Assembly: GCF_022808175.1 (NCBI RefSeq)
Contig: NZ_JALGBX010000024.1
Location: 112,112 to 165,211, forward strand
DNA from: Streptomyces sp. AP-93
GTDB taxonomy: Bacteria; Actinomycetota; Actinomycetes; Streptomycetales; Streptomycetaceae
Length of the DNA: 53,100 nucleotides
Reading direction: 5' to 3'
In this document: in pieces, positions 7,645 through 15,607 of the stretch
Layout of the letters: every line of letters starts with the position of its first letter
Position numbering within the stretch: the first letter of the stretch is position 1
Program-made: the position numbers and the translations under genes
Notes under the pieces: model-generated
Databases searched by the model: none
Seen by the model: the letters and a program-made list of their open reading frames with translations, nothing else
Told to the model about the DNA's origin: nothing

Positions 7645-8751
7645 CTACGCCCGCCGGCCGGTGGAGCCCGAGGGGAGCGGCTCGTAGTACTCGGTGAACA
7701 GCTTGCCCACCAGTTCGCCGCGGCTGGACACGCCGAGCTTCTCGAATATCGCCTTGATGTGGTCGCGCACGGTGTGCGGCGACAGGCGGAGTTCCTCGGA
7801 GATCCCGCTGGTGGACAGGCCGCGCGCCACGCACTCCGTGACCTCCAGCTCCCGTTCGGACAGCTCGTAGGCCTGCACGATGAGCGGCGTGACGTCGGAG
7901 ATCGGAGCCCGTTCGATGATCACCGCGGAGACACCCGGCCGTCCGTCGGCTCCCCGCAGGCACGAGGCGTGGCAGAGCAGCCAGCGGCCGGTCCGGCTGC
8001 GCATCCTGATCCGTGCGGTGTCGCCCCCGTGGTTCTCCGCGGTCGCTCTGGCCCGCATCGCGGTGCCGTGCACCCACAGCGGTATGCGGATGCCCATGGC
8101 GGTGACCGAGGTGGGGCCGTCGGGCATCTCCTCCAGGAAACGCCGCGCGTCGTCGTTGGCCGAGATGAGGGTGCCATGGGTGTCGAAGAGCAGGAGCCCG
8201 GTACCGGTCTGACCGCCTGCGGAGGTTTCGGGACGGTGTTTGGCGTACGACCTCAGCTGGCGGGCGATGGGCGTGCCCAGTTCCTCGATGAACCGGCGCT
8301 CCACCCTGTTGAAGGGGGGCCTGCCCTTCTCGCGGAACAGGCTGACGTACCCGTGCGGCCGGCCGTCCACCCGCAGGACGGCCCTCAGCTCGTCCACTAC
8401 CCCGCGCGGCGCCAGGAAGCCCCGGTAGACAGCGCTCCGGTCCGGCTCGCCACCGGTGCTCTCCCACAGGCTCGCCACCGGCACCGGCGCCAACGCGAGG
8501 TCGCGGAACACATTGATCTTTTCCGTGAACAGTTCGTACTGCCAGTAAACGGCGCAGCTGTGACCCTCGATGTTCTCGGCGAGGATCGGTGACGTGATCA
8601 TCCCGGTCTCGGGATCCGTGGCCCGCCAGACGGCTGCGTCGTAGGGGACCACCCTGCGTAACTGTGTTGCGAGCGTGCTGAACATCGTTTGTGGGCTGTC
8701 GGCACGGCCGACACGTGAGATGAGTTCTTCGCGGCCGATCACAGTGGGCAT
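7645..8751 (-). CDS. LuxR-family regulator at the cluster edge, with a TTA codon
   Basis: 368 residues from ATG 8751 (GGAG repeats just upstream). The C-terminal ~60 residues are a LuxR/GerE helix-turn-helix (LSERELEVTECVARGLSTSGISEELRLSPHTVRDHIKAIFEKLGVSSRGELV). Upstream are a GAF-like region and a PAS-like segment (LLLFDTHGTLISANDDARRFLE), so it probably senses a small molecule and lacks a receiver domain. Codon 31 (8661-8659) is TTA, the rare leucine codon read by the bldA tRNA. It lies last in a minus-strand run behind the aminohydroxybenzoate genes and is most simply a pathway-situated regulator. It converges on the MFS gene at 7595, which marks the likely left border of the cluster. Confidence 0.88.
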   Translation of the reverse strand: MPTVIGREELISRVGRADSPQTMFSTLATQLRRVVPYDAAVWRATDPETGMITSPILAENIEGHSCAVYWQYELFTEKINVFRDLALAPVPVASLWESTGGEPDRSAVYRGFLAPRGVVDELRAVLRVDGRPHGYVSLFREKGRPPFNRVERRFIEELGTPIARQLRSYAKHRPETSAGGQTGTGLLLFDTHGTLISANDDARRFLEEMPDGPTSVTAMGIRIPLWVHGTAMRARATAENHGGDTARIRMRSRTGRWLLCHASCLRGADGRPGVSAVIIERAPISDVTPLIVQAYELSERELEVTECVARGLSTSGISEELRLSPHTVRDHIKAIFEKLGVSSRGELVGKLFTEYYEPLPSGSTGRRA

Positions 8752-8872
8752 GCTCCGGCACTCCGTTCCGGGGTCGTCTGACGACGAGGAAGCGAGCCTT
8801 GTCTCCTCACAACAGCCTCCACCGTACGTCACTTGGCGGATCCGGCCCCGTGAAGACCACCACCGTCGGCCG

Positions 8873-9208
8873 TCACCACACCTCGTCCGGCAGCCACTGC
8901 GCGTGCCGCCGCATTCCGACCAGGACGGGCCCGTCCTGGAGGAGGTCCACCACCGGCATTTCCGGTCCGACGTAGTGCGGGTCGGTCCGGACGTCCTCTA
9001 TCCCCAGCGGCCGGAGCAGCGCCAGGAGAGCGGGCCGGGACAACCGGATCCACCGCTGGCCGGAGCCCAGCGCCGCGTGGAGCCGGTCCTCGCCGGTGAA
9101 GGCGAGGCCGACCCGCTCCTGCCCGGCGCCCGACCGGGCCGTGCGGACGGCGGCGAACGCACCGCCGAGGGCGCTGACCCGTACCGGGACGAACAGGAGC
9201 GCATCCAC
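8873..9208 (-). CDS. small SAV_915/SseB-like protein, role unknown
   Basis: 111 residues; ATG 9208 is 4 nt after the stop of the dehydroquinate-synthase-like gene, so the two are almost certainly co-translated. The sequence (DALLFVPVRV..., a GQRWIRL segment, ...VDLLQDGPVLVGMRR) resembles the small SseB/SAV_915-type proteins common in streptomycetes, which have no established biochemical role. No signal peptide, membrane segment or metal-binding cluster is seen. Its place inside the operon suggests an accessory role in the cluster, but homologues often occur outside clusters. Nothing specific can be claimed. Confidence 0.72.
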   Translation of the reverse strand: MDALLFVPVRVSALGGAFAAVRTARSGAGQERVGLAFTGEDRLHAALGSGQRWIRLSRPALLALLRPLGIEDVRTDPHYVGPEMPVVDLLQDGPVLVGMRRHAQWLPDEVW

Positions 9209-9212
9209 TACG

Positions 9213-10319
9213 TCACGACTCGAGGCAGAACTCGTCGAGCGGGTAGCCCACGTGCCGGTCCTCCGTCGGCAGGAAGCCGAGAACCTTGTCGCCGGGCTTG
9301 AGTTCGGTGCTGTTGAGCACCGCGCCGCCCGGGCCGAGCACCCGCACGTGCCAGTCGTCCTGCAGGATCAGGTTGACCTCTCGGCCGTCCTGGGAGACGG
9401 CGTTCACCGAGATCAGCGGCCTGGTCTCGATCTTGACCCGGCCGACGGTGACGAGCCGGGTACGGCCCTCGACGTCGGAGGCCACGATCTTGCTGCCCGC
9501 CTTCAGCTCGCTGAGGTAGTTGGTGCGCCCGTCCTTGGACAGCGTGTAGGAGTGGATGGCGCCCGCGTTCACCCGGAACGGACGGGTCGGCATGTACGGC
9601 AGCGGATGCGTCTCGCTGACGCACAGGATCATGCCCTTGGAGTGCGACCCGACCAGAATGCCCTCGTCCTTGCGGAAGTAGGTGCAGGTGTCGACGCAGG
9701 CCCGCTCGCCCATGCCGACGTGTTCGGTGCTGACGACCTCGAGTTCGACCAGAGCCAGGTCCGGGGTATCGGCGTTCACCACGCTCTTCAGTGCCGTCGC
9801 GTCGCCGACCGCGCGCGGCGCCATCATGACGCCGTCGGAGCCGTGTTCGAGCACCCCGAAGATGATCTCGGCTTCCTCCACGTCGGCCGCCACCGTGATC
9901 AGGCTGCCACGGGACGCGGCGGACGCCGCGATGACGATCTCCAGCGGAATCTTGGTGGGGTCGCGGAACAGCAGCAGGCTCCACCGCTCGGTGCGCGCCG
10001 ACTGGCAGGCATCCTCGAGCGACTCCGCGTCGATGATCTCCACGAACCGGCCGAACTCCACACCCGGGTGTTCGAGCGCCAGCTCGGCGGGGGTCGTTCC
10101 GTGGTGAGCGGGGTCCACGATGACCACGGTGGCCTCGCCGAAGTCCTCCGGGAGGGCCTTGCCGCGGGGGAACAGCACCTTGGTAATGGTCGGGGGCAGG
10201 CCCTCGAGCTCTTCCGGGTCCGCGGCGACGATGCCGTCGAGCCGCTGGTGCAGCGCCTCCTGGACGATGGCGTTCCTGGCCCCGGTGAGGTCTCGGATGT
10301 CCAGCCAACTGAGCTTCAT
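9213..10319 (-). CDS. type II 3-dehydroquinate synthase homologue; 3-amino-4-hydroxybenzoate synthase (GriH-like)
   Basis: 368 residues, start ATG 10319 behind AGGAG. The full-length family fold is recognisable: MKLSWLDIRDL at the N-terminus, the central MMAPRAVGDATALK segment and the C-terminal beta-rich GPGGAVLNSTELKPGDKVLGFLP region. In Streptomyces griseus the GriH member turns the C7 aldol product into 3-amino-4-hydroxybenzoate instead of making dehydroquinate. That is the likely activity here because the gene follows the GriI-type aldolase by 19 bp in the same minus-strand operon and sits with o-aminophenol-modifying genes. It is the ring-forming step of one half of the predicted product. 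Confidence 0.93.
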   Translation of the reverse strand: MKLSWLDIRDLTGARNAIVQEALHQRLDGIVAADPEELEGLPPTITKVLFPRGKALPEDFGEATVVIVDPAHHGTTPAELALEHPGVEFGRFVEIIDAESLEDACQSARTERWSLLLFRDPTKIPLEIVIAASAASRGSLITVAADVEEAEIIFGVLEHGSDGVMMAPRAVGDATALKSVVNADTPDLALVELEVVSTEHVGMGERACVDTCTYFRKDEGILVGSHSKGMILCVSETHPLPYMPTRPFRVNAGAIHSYTLSKDGRTNYLSELKAGSKIVASDVEGRTRLVTVGRVKIETRPLISVNAVSQDGREVNLILQDDWHVRVLGPGGAVLNSTELKPGDKVLGFLPTEDRHVGYPLDEFCLES

Positions 10320-10338
10320 TGCGTAAGGCTCCTAGAGG

Positions 10339-11112
10339 TCAATCACTATGGATAAGGTCGGCCAATTTCGAGGCCATGACGCCGGGGTCGGGTGCCTCGA
10401 AGACGTTTCGGCCCATGGCCACGCCCGCGACGCCCGCACTCAGCGCTTCGGCGACGTAGGACAGGACTTCGCCCTCGTCGTCGTTGCGCGGACCACCGAC
10501 GGTGATGATCGGGATGGGCGCGCCGGCGATGATCTCTTTCATCTCCGCGACCGAGCCCACGTACGGGGTCTTGACCAGGTCGGCGCCGAGATCGGCGGCC
10601 AGTGTCACCGCGTGCGCCACCAGCGCCGGGTCGCGCGGATCGCGGATCTTGGGACCGCGGGGGTACATCATCGCCAGCAGCGGCACGTTCCACCGGTCGC
10701 AGGCGTCGGCGACCGCGGCCAGATCGGAGATCTGCTGCTGTTCGCCGTCCGACCCCAGGTTGACGTGCACGCTCACCGCGTCCGCGCCCAGCCGCAGGCT
10801 CTCCTCGACGCCGGCCACGAGGTACTTGGCGTCCGGGTCGGGGGCGTGCACGGTGCTGGCGCTCAGGTGGACGATGAGCGCGGTGCTGCCGAACCAGGCG
10901 GGATCGACGTGCCGGAGGCTGCCCTTGTGCAGGACGATCCCGTCTACCCGGTTGCTGGCCAACTGGCCCACGAGCGCGTCGAGTCCTTCGCCGCCGGTGA
11001 TCGGTCCCATGCTCACCGAATGGTCCAGCGGCACGATCAGTAGCCGTTCGGAATCGTTTCGGTAGAGGCGCCGCAGGCGGAGTTGCCTGCCGAACGCGCC
11101 AGTGGAGATCAT
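10339..11112 (-). CDS. class I aldolase for C7 aminohydroxybenzoate precursor (GriI-like)
   Basis: 257 residues from ATG 11112 with AAGAGGAA upstream; longer in-frame extensions would enter the divergent gene. DhnA/FbaB-type TIM barrel: IVPLDHSVSMGPI near the N-terminus, ADAVSVHVNLGSD, the Schiff-base lysine strand ADLVKTPYVGS, and the phosphate-binding AGVAMGRNVFEA. GriI of S. griseus joins aspartate semialdehyde and dihydroxyacetone phosphate; the pairing with a GriH homologue immediately downstream supports the same reaction. First gene of the minus-strand operon, divergent from the ammonia-lyase operon, with the proposed SARP sites in between. Confidence 0.92.
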   Translation of the reverse strand: MISTGAFGRQLRLRRLYRNDSERLLIVPLDHSVSMGPITGGEGLDALVGQLASNRVDGIVLHKGSLRHVDPAWFGSTALIVHLSASTVHAPDPDAKYLVAGVEESLRLGADAVSVHVNLGSDGEQQQISDLAAVADACDRWNVPLLAMMYPRGPKIRDPRDPALVAHAVTLAADLGADLVKTPYVGSVAEMKEIIAGAPIPIITVGGPRNDDEGEVLSYVAEALSAGVAGVAMGRNVFEAPDPGVMASKLADLIHSD

Positions 11113-11160
11113 AGGGATTCCTCTTTCTCCGTGCCGGTCTTGAATCAACCCTGAAGAGGG

Positions 11161-11215
11161 CGGGTATCTTCGGGATCTCATCCGGATATCACGCACCGCG
11201 CGTTCGGATATCGAC
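11161..11215. promoter_or_regulatory. candidate SARP operator: GGAT-type direct repeats in 11-bp register
   Basis: In the 158-bp divergent promoter, three units share GGAT with G positions at 11173, 11184 and 11206 (CGGGATCTC, CCGGATATC, TCGGATATC); the last two are 22 bp apart and nearly identical, and a further relative, CGGGTATC, starts at 11161. Direct heptamer repeats in 11-bp register are the known binding pattern of SARP regulators, and a SARP gene lies in the cluster. Placement would allow control of both the aminohydroxybenzoate operon and the ammonia-lyase operon. Confidence 0.65.
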
Positions 11216-11270
11216 GGGGAACATCGGCCGTCAAGACTCATGGGCAACCGGGTGAGAAAGGTGTCCACAA

Positions 11271-12869
11271 GTGACGACCATGAAGATTGACGGGCACGAC
11301 CTGAGCATTGGTCAGGCCGTTGCTGCCGCGTCCCGCGAAGGTTCGGAATTCTCCATCTCCGAGGACGCATTGCAGGCGATGAACGCTTCACGGAACCTGA
11401 AGCTGGAGATCCTGCAGACCGGAAAGCCCATTTACGGAGTGACGACGGGTTTCGGTGACAGCGTCAACCGGCAGATTTCGCCGGAGAAGACCGCGCGACT
11501 GCAGAACGAACTGATCCGATACCACCTGAACGGAACCGGCCCGCTGGCCTCCGACGAGGTCGTTCGAGCCACCTTGCTGATCCGCGCCAATTGCCTCGCC
11601 CGAGGCAACTCCGGTGTCAGCCTCCCCGTCGTGGAACGGCTTCTCGACTTCCTCCGATACGACGTCCTGCCCACCATCCCCGAGCGTGGTTCGGTCGGCG
11701 CCAGCGGAGACCTCGTCCCGCTCTGCTACCTCGCCTACGCACTGACGGGCCAGGGAAAGGTGCGCTACCGCGGAGAGATACGCGAGGCCGCGGACGTGAT
11801 GTCCGAGCTGGGGCTGGAGCCCGTGATGCTGGAGGCCAAGGACGGGCTCGCCCTGATCAACGGCACCTCCTTCAGCTCCGCGTTCGCCGTCCTGAACACC
11901 GAGGCGGCGGCCGAACTCGCCGAGGTGGCCGACATCTGCACCGCGCTGGCCAGTGAGGGCATGCTCGGAAACCGGGGCCACTACGCGCCGTTCATCCACA
12001 ACGAGAAGCCGCACTCCGGCCAGGGCGCCAGCGCCGCGCTCATCCACGACCTGCTCGAGGGTTCCTCCCTCGCGATGACGTACGACCAGGTCGTCGACCT
12101 CAACGGCCCCCTGGACGGCCGGCACTACCAGAAGCTCACGCGCAGCATCCAGGACCGCTACTCGCTGCGCTGCGCCCCGCACGTCACCGGAGTCCTGCGG
12201 GACATGCTCGACTGGGTCCGCACGTGGATGACGGTGGAGATCAACTCCTCCAGCGACAACCCGCTCTTCGATCCGTCCACGGGCGCCGTGTACAGCGGTG
12301 GCAACTTCTACGGCGGGCACGTCGTCACCGCGATGGACTCGCTGAAGACCGCCGTCGCCGGGATCGCCGACCTGCTCGACCGTCAGCTCGCGCTCCTGGT
12401 CGACGAGAAGTTCAACAACGGCCTCACGCCGAATCTGATCGCCCGCGTGGACGACGACGACCTCGAGGCCGGGCTCCAGCACGGTTTCAAGGGGATGCAG
12501 ATCGCGAGCTCGGCACTCACCGCGGAGGCCCTCAAGCACGCCGGCCCGGCCAGCACCTTCTCCCGCTCGACCGAGGCGCACAACCAGGACAAGGTCAGCA
12601 TGGCCCCGATCGCGGCGCGCGACGCCCGCAACGTCATCGAGCTGACCCGTGAGGTCGCGGCCATCCACCTCCTCGCCGCCTGCCAGGCCGTCGAACTGCG
12701 CGGCATCGACGAGATGAGCCCCCGTACCAAGGCCGTGTACACGCGCATCCGCAAGGAGGTGCCCTTCGCCGCCAAGGACCGGCAGATGGACGGCGACATC
12801 ACCGCGGTCGTCGAAATGATCACATCGGGCGAGCTCACCGAGGCCGCACGGGCCGGAGGCGGCCTGTGA
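11271..12869 (+). CDS. MIO-dependent aromatic amino acid ammonia-lyase (predicted tyrosine ammonia-lyase)
   Basis: 532 residues from GTG 11271 (AGAAAGG upstream; ATG 11280 is also possible). HAL/PAL/TAL superfamily: YGVTTGFGDS with the catalytic Tyr loop; Ala144-Ser145-Gly146 that cyclises to the MIO electrophile; LALINGTSF; NSSSDNPLF; and QDKVSMAP. The substrate-selecting pair is Tyr84-His85, closer to the Ser-His of histidine ammonia-lyases than to the His-Leu of Rhodobacter tyrosine ammonia-lyase, so specificity cannot be read directly. Context with tyrosine-supply genes (DAHP synthase, prephenate dehydrogenase) and UbiD/UbiX makes tyrosine to p-coumarate most likely. The stop overlaps the next start by 4 nt (GTGA). 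Confidence 0.93.
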   Translation: MTTMKIDGHDLSIGQAVAAASREGSEFSISEDALQAMNASRNLKLEILQTGKPIYGVTTGFGDSVNRQISPEKTARLQNELIRYHLNGTGPLASDEVVRATLLIRANCLARGNSGVSLPVVERLLDFLRYDVLPTIPERGSVGASGDLVPLCYLAYALTGQGKVRYRGEIREAADVMSELGLEPVMLEAKDGLALINGTSFSSAFAVLNTEAAAELAEVADICTALASEGMLGNRGHYAPFIHNEKPHSGQGASAALIHDLLEGSSLAMTYDQVVDLNGPLDGRHYQKLTRSIQDRYSLRCAPHVTGVLRDMLDWVRTWMTVEINSSSDNPLFDPSTGAVYSGGNFYGGHVVTAMDSLKTAVAGIADLLDRQLALLVDEKFNNGLTPNLIARVDDDDLEAGLQHGFKGMQIASSALTAEALKHAGPASTFSRSTEAHNQDKVSMAPIAARDARNVIELTREVAAIHLLAACQAVELRGIDEMSPRTKAVYTRIRKEVPFAAKDRQMDGDITAVVEMITSGELTEAARAGGGL

Positions 12870-14218
12870 CCGTCTCGCTGAGCACCGAGCCGGCCGACTC
12901 CGCGCCGGCCGGCTCGGTGCCGACCGGCAGCGGGCTGCCGGCCATCGGTGACTGGACGACCTTCGACGAACTGCGGGCGCTCCAGAACGAACGGATCGCA
13001 CCGACGCTCCACCACGCCCGCAACTCGCCCTTCTACGCGAACCGCCCCGAGCCCGGGCAGACCCTGTCCGGACTCAAGACGGTCGGCCTCACCGGGAAGT
13101 CGGACCTGCGCGACAGCTACCCCTTCGGCATGCTCGCCGTGCCCAAAGAGCGCCTGGCCAGCTACCACGAGTCCAGCGGCAGCACCGGCAACCCCACCCC
13201 CGCCTACTTCACCGAGGCGGAGTGGACCGATCTGGCCGACCGGTTCGTCCGCAAGACCGTCCCGATCGGTCCCCAGGACACCATGCTCGTGCGCATCCCC
13301 TACGGGCTGGTGCTCGCCGGGCACATGGCCCACTGGGCCGCCATGCGCAGCGGCGCGACCGTAGTTCCCGGCGACTGCCGCTCACTCGCGGTTCCCTACT
13401 CGCGGGTGGTGCGCCTGCTGCGCGATCTCGAGGTGACGCTGACCTGGTCCACGCCGAGCGAGAGCCTGCTCTGGGTCGCGGCGGCCAAGGCCGCCGGCTA
13501 CCCCGCCGGCTCCTTTCCCGCGCTGCGGGCGCTGTACGTGGCGGGCGAGCCGATCAGCAGCGCGCGCCGCCGCCGCATCGAGGAGATCTGGGGCGCCCCG
13601 GTCATCGAGGAGTACGGCTGCACCGAGGTCGGACCGCTGGGCAGCGACTGCCCGTACGGCCGGATGCACTTCTGGGCCGACCGGGTGCTCCCCGAGATCT
13701 ACGACCCGCAGACCGGCGCCATCACCGCCGAGGGCACCGGGCAACTGGTCATCACCCCGCTGTACCGCGAGGCGATGCCGCTGCTGCGCTACAACCTCGA
13801 GGATCTGGTGGACCTGCGGTACGAGGACTGCGCGTGCGGCTGGAACCTTCCGACCGTGCGGGTCCTGGGCCGGCTCGGCCAGGGGTACACGGTCGGCGGG
13901 AAACGCCTCGGGCAGATCCAGGTGGAGGAGCTCGTGTACCGGCTTCCGGCGATGTGGGGCGTGCTGTTCTGGCGGGCCAGGGCCGAGCAGGACCGACTGG
14001 TCGTCGAGATCGAGGTGCCCGGCCGGGACGGCGGGGACGCCGCCGCGTTGCTCGCCACGTCCATCGAGGCGGAACTGGGGGTGCGCTGCGCGGTGAGCGC
14101 GGTCCCCGAAGGCACGCTCGTGCCGAGCGCGCTGCTGGCGCAGCAGCTGGACGCCATGAAGCCGCGCAAGCTCTTCGGCCCCGACGAAGACTGGGGGCAG
14201 GCCATTGTCCGGGGGTGA
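12866..14218 (+). CDS. PaaK-like AMP-forming aryl-acid ligase
   Basis: 450 residues, GTG start overlapping the ammonia-lyase stop by 4 nt, so translationally coupled. Adenylate-forming motifs: SSGSTGNPTPAYFT phosphate loop near residue 100, EEYGCTEVGPLG, a LVITPLYREAMPLLRYNLEDLV stretch typical of phenylacetate-CoA ligases, and a C-terminal Lys in LDAMKPRKLFG. It should make an aryl-adenylate, and possibly a thioester. The natural substrate is probably 3-amino-4-hydroxybenzoate, which has to be activated to form an ester with 4-vinylphenol; p-coumarate is an alternative. No carrier protein or separate acyltransferase is found in the cluster, so this enzyme may take part directly in ester formation. 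Confidence 0.88.
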   Translation: MTVSLSTEPADSAPAGSVPTGSGLPAIGDWTTFDELRALQNERIAPTLHHARNSPFYANRPEPGQTLSGLKTVGLTGKSDLRDSYPFGMLAVPKERLASYHESSGSTGNPTPAYFTEAEWTDLADRFVRKTVPIGPQDTMLVRIPYGLVLAGHMAHWAAMRSGATVVPGDCRSLAVPYSRVVRLLRDLEVTLTWSTPSESLLWVAAAKAAGYPAGSFPALRALYVAGEPISSARRRRIEEIWGAPVIEEYGCTEVGPLGSDCPYGRMHFWADRVLPEIYDPQTGAITAEGTGQLVITPLYREAMPLLRYNLEDLVDLRYEDCACGWNLPTVRVLGRLGQGYTVGGKRLGQIQVEELVYRLPAMWGVLFWRARAEQDRLVVEIEVPGRDGGDAAALLATSIEAELGVRCAVSAVPEGTLVPSALLAQQLDAMKPRKLFGPDEDWGQAIVRG

Positions 14219-14221
14219 AGC

Positions 14222-15256
14222 ATGGTGATCGTGATGTCGCCGCAGGCTACGGCGTCGGACCTCGCCGGCGTCGTCGCGCTGGTCGAGACGGCAGGCGGCG
14301 AGGCGTTCGTCAGCCGCGGCATGAGCCGTACCGTCGTCGGGCTGGTCGGCGATCTCGACCAGTTCGACACGCTGAACCTCGGCGCCATGCGCGGGGTCGC
14401 CCAGGTGGTGCGCATCTCGGTGCCGTACAAGCTGATCAGCAAGCAGGGCCACCTGGACCGCTCGACCGTCCGGGTGGGCGGGGCGTCCATCGGCCCCGGC
14501 ACCACGACGCTGATCGCGGGGCCTTGTGCGGTGGAGACACCGGATCAGACGCTGCGGGCGGCACAGATGGCCCTGGCGGCGGGCGCGACCCTCCTGCGGG
14601 GAGGCGCCTACAAACCCAGGACCTCTCCTTACGCCTTCCAGGGCTTGGGAGAGGCGGGGCTGAAGATCCTCGCCGACGTGCGCAGCGAGACCGGGCTCCC
14701 CATCGTCACCGAGGTGGTCGACGCCCACGACGTCGAACTGGTCGCCTCCTACGCCGACATGTTGCAGATCGGCACCCGCAACGCGCAGAACTTCGCGCTG
14801 CTGCAGGCCGTCGGAGACGTGGGCAAGCCCGTCATGCTCAAGCGGGGGATGTCCGGGACGATCGAGGAGTGGCTCATGGCCGCCGAATACGTCGCGCAGC
14901 GCGGCAACCTCGACATCGTGCTGTGCGAACGCGGGATCAGGACGTTCGAGACCGCCACGCGCAACACCCTGGACATCGCCGCCGTGCCCATCGTCCAAGG
15001 GCTGTCGCACCTGCCCGTCATCGTCGACCCGTCCCACTCGGGCGGGCGGCGCGACCTCGTACTGCCCCTGACCCGGGCAGCGCTGGCCGTCGGTGCCGAC
15101 GGGGTGATCATCGACGTGCATCCCGACCCGAGGACGGCTCTGTGCGACGGCCCCCAGGCGCTCGTCCACGAGGACATGGCAGAACTCGAGGCGGTGATGC
15201 GCGACAACTCGGTGCGGCGGAGACGGATCCTCGACGGCTTCGTCCCCTCTTCCTGA
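14222..15256 (+). CDS. DAHP synthase, Thermotoga/Bacillus-like type with N-terminal ferredoxin-like domain
   Basis: 344 residues; ATG 14222 is 3 nt after the ligase stop. The first ~70 residues form the small regulatory ferredoxin-like domain seen in T. maritima-type enzymes (MVIVMSPQATASDL...). The catalytic barrel follows with IAGPCAVETPDQ, GGAYKPRTSPYAFQGLG, the QIGTRNAQNF strand, MLKRGMSGTIEEW and VDPSHSGGRRDLV. It condenses phosphoenolpyruvate and erythrose 4-phosphate, the first shikimate-pathway step. Streptomycetes usually use a plant-like class II enzyme for housekeeping, so this copy probably serves the cluster by raising tyrosine supply and may escape normal feedback. Confidence 0.94.
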   Translation: MVIVMSPQATASDLAGVVALVETAGGEAFVSRGMSRTVVGLVGDLDQFDTLNLGAMRGVAQVVRISVPYKLISKQGHLDRSTVRVGGASIGPGTTTLIAGPCAVETPDQTLRAAQMALAAGATLLRGGAYKPRTSPYAFQGLGEAGLKILADVRSETGLPIVTEVVDAHDVELVASYADMLQIGTRNAQNFALLQAVGDVGKPVMLKRGMSGTIEEWLMAAEYVAQRGNLDIVLCERGIRTFETATRNTLDIAAVPIVQGLSHLPVIVDPSHSGGRRDLVLPLTRAALAVGADGVIIDVHPDPRTALCDGPQALVHEDMAELEAVMRDNSVRRRRILDGFVPSS

Positions 15257-15607
15257 CGGAGCCCACCGCGAAAGCAGTCTCTTGCGCGGCCGCGTACGCG
15301 GCCGACCGGAACGCCGGCGTGCACCCCCGAGCCGCGGCGTCCGGTGACCGCCCGGCAGGGCCCGGCGGGGCAGGCGTGGAGCACCAGTGCCCACGGCCGG
15401 CCCCGCCGGGCCCTGACCGCACCCGCTACGCGGTCTTCCGACCCCCCGCCCGGAGGCGTGCGTGCGGGGTCCCCCCATGCCCCATGTGCGCCCCGAGCCC
15501 GTCCGCCCGGTCGCGACATCCGCCTCAAACGGGGGATGTGCTGCGGCGCCGGCCGTTGGCAGAGTCCCTCACATCCCGACAAACAACCGGGTCCGGGAGG
15601 ACTGAAG
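15257..15607. other. 351-bp intergenic region with an 18-bp perfect palindrome
   Basis: No supportable gene. It begins with a perfect palindrome CGGCCGCG-TA-CGCGGCCG (15287-15304), which could be a terminator for the ammonia-lyase operon but has no T-run. The right part should carry the promoter and ribosome binding site (GGGAGGACTGAAG) of the FAD oxidoreductase gene. I see no clear -10/-35 pair. Confidence 0.6.

Noticed and set aside
9213..10319. housekeeping dehydroquinate synthase (aroB)
   Set aside because: It belongs to the type II (archaeal/GriH) family, not the NAD-dependent AroB family, and sits beside a GriI-type aldolase.
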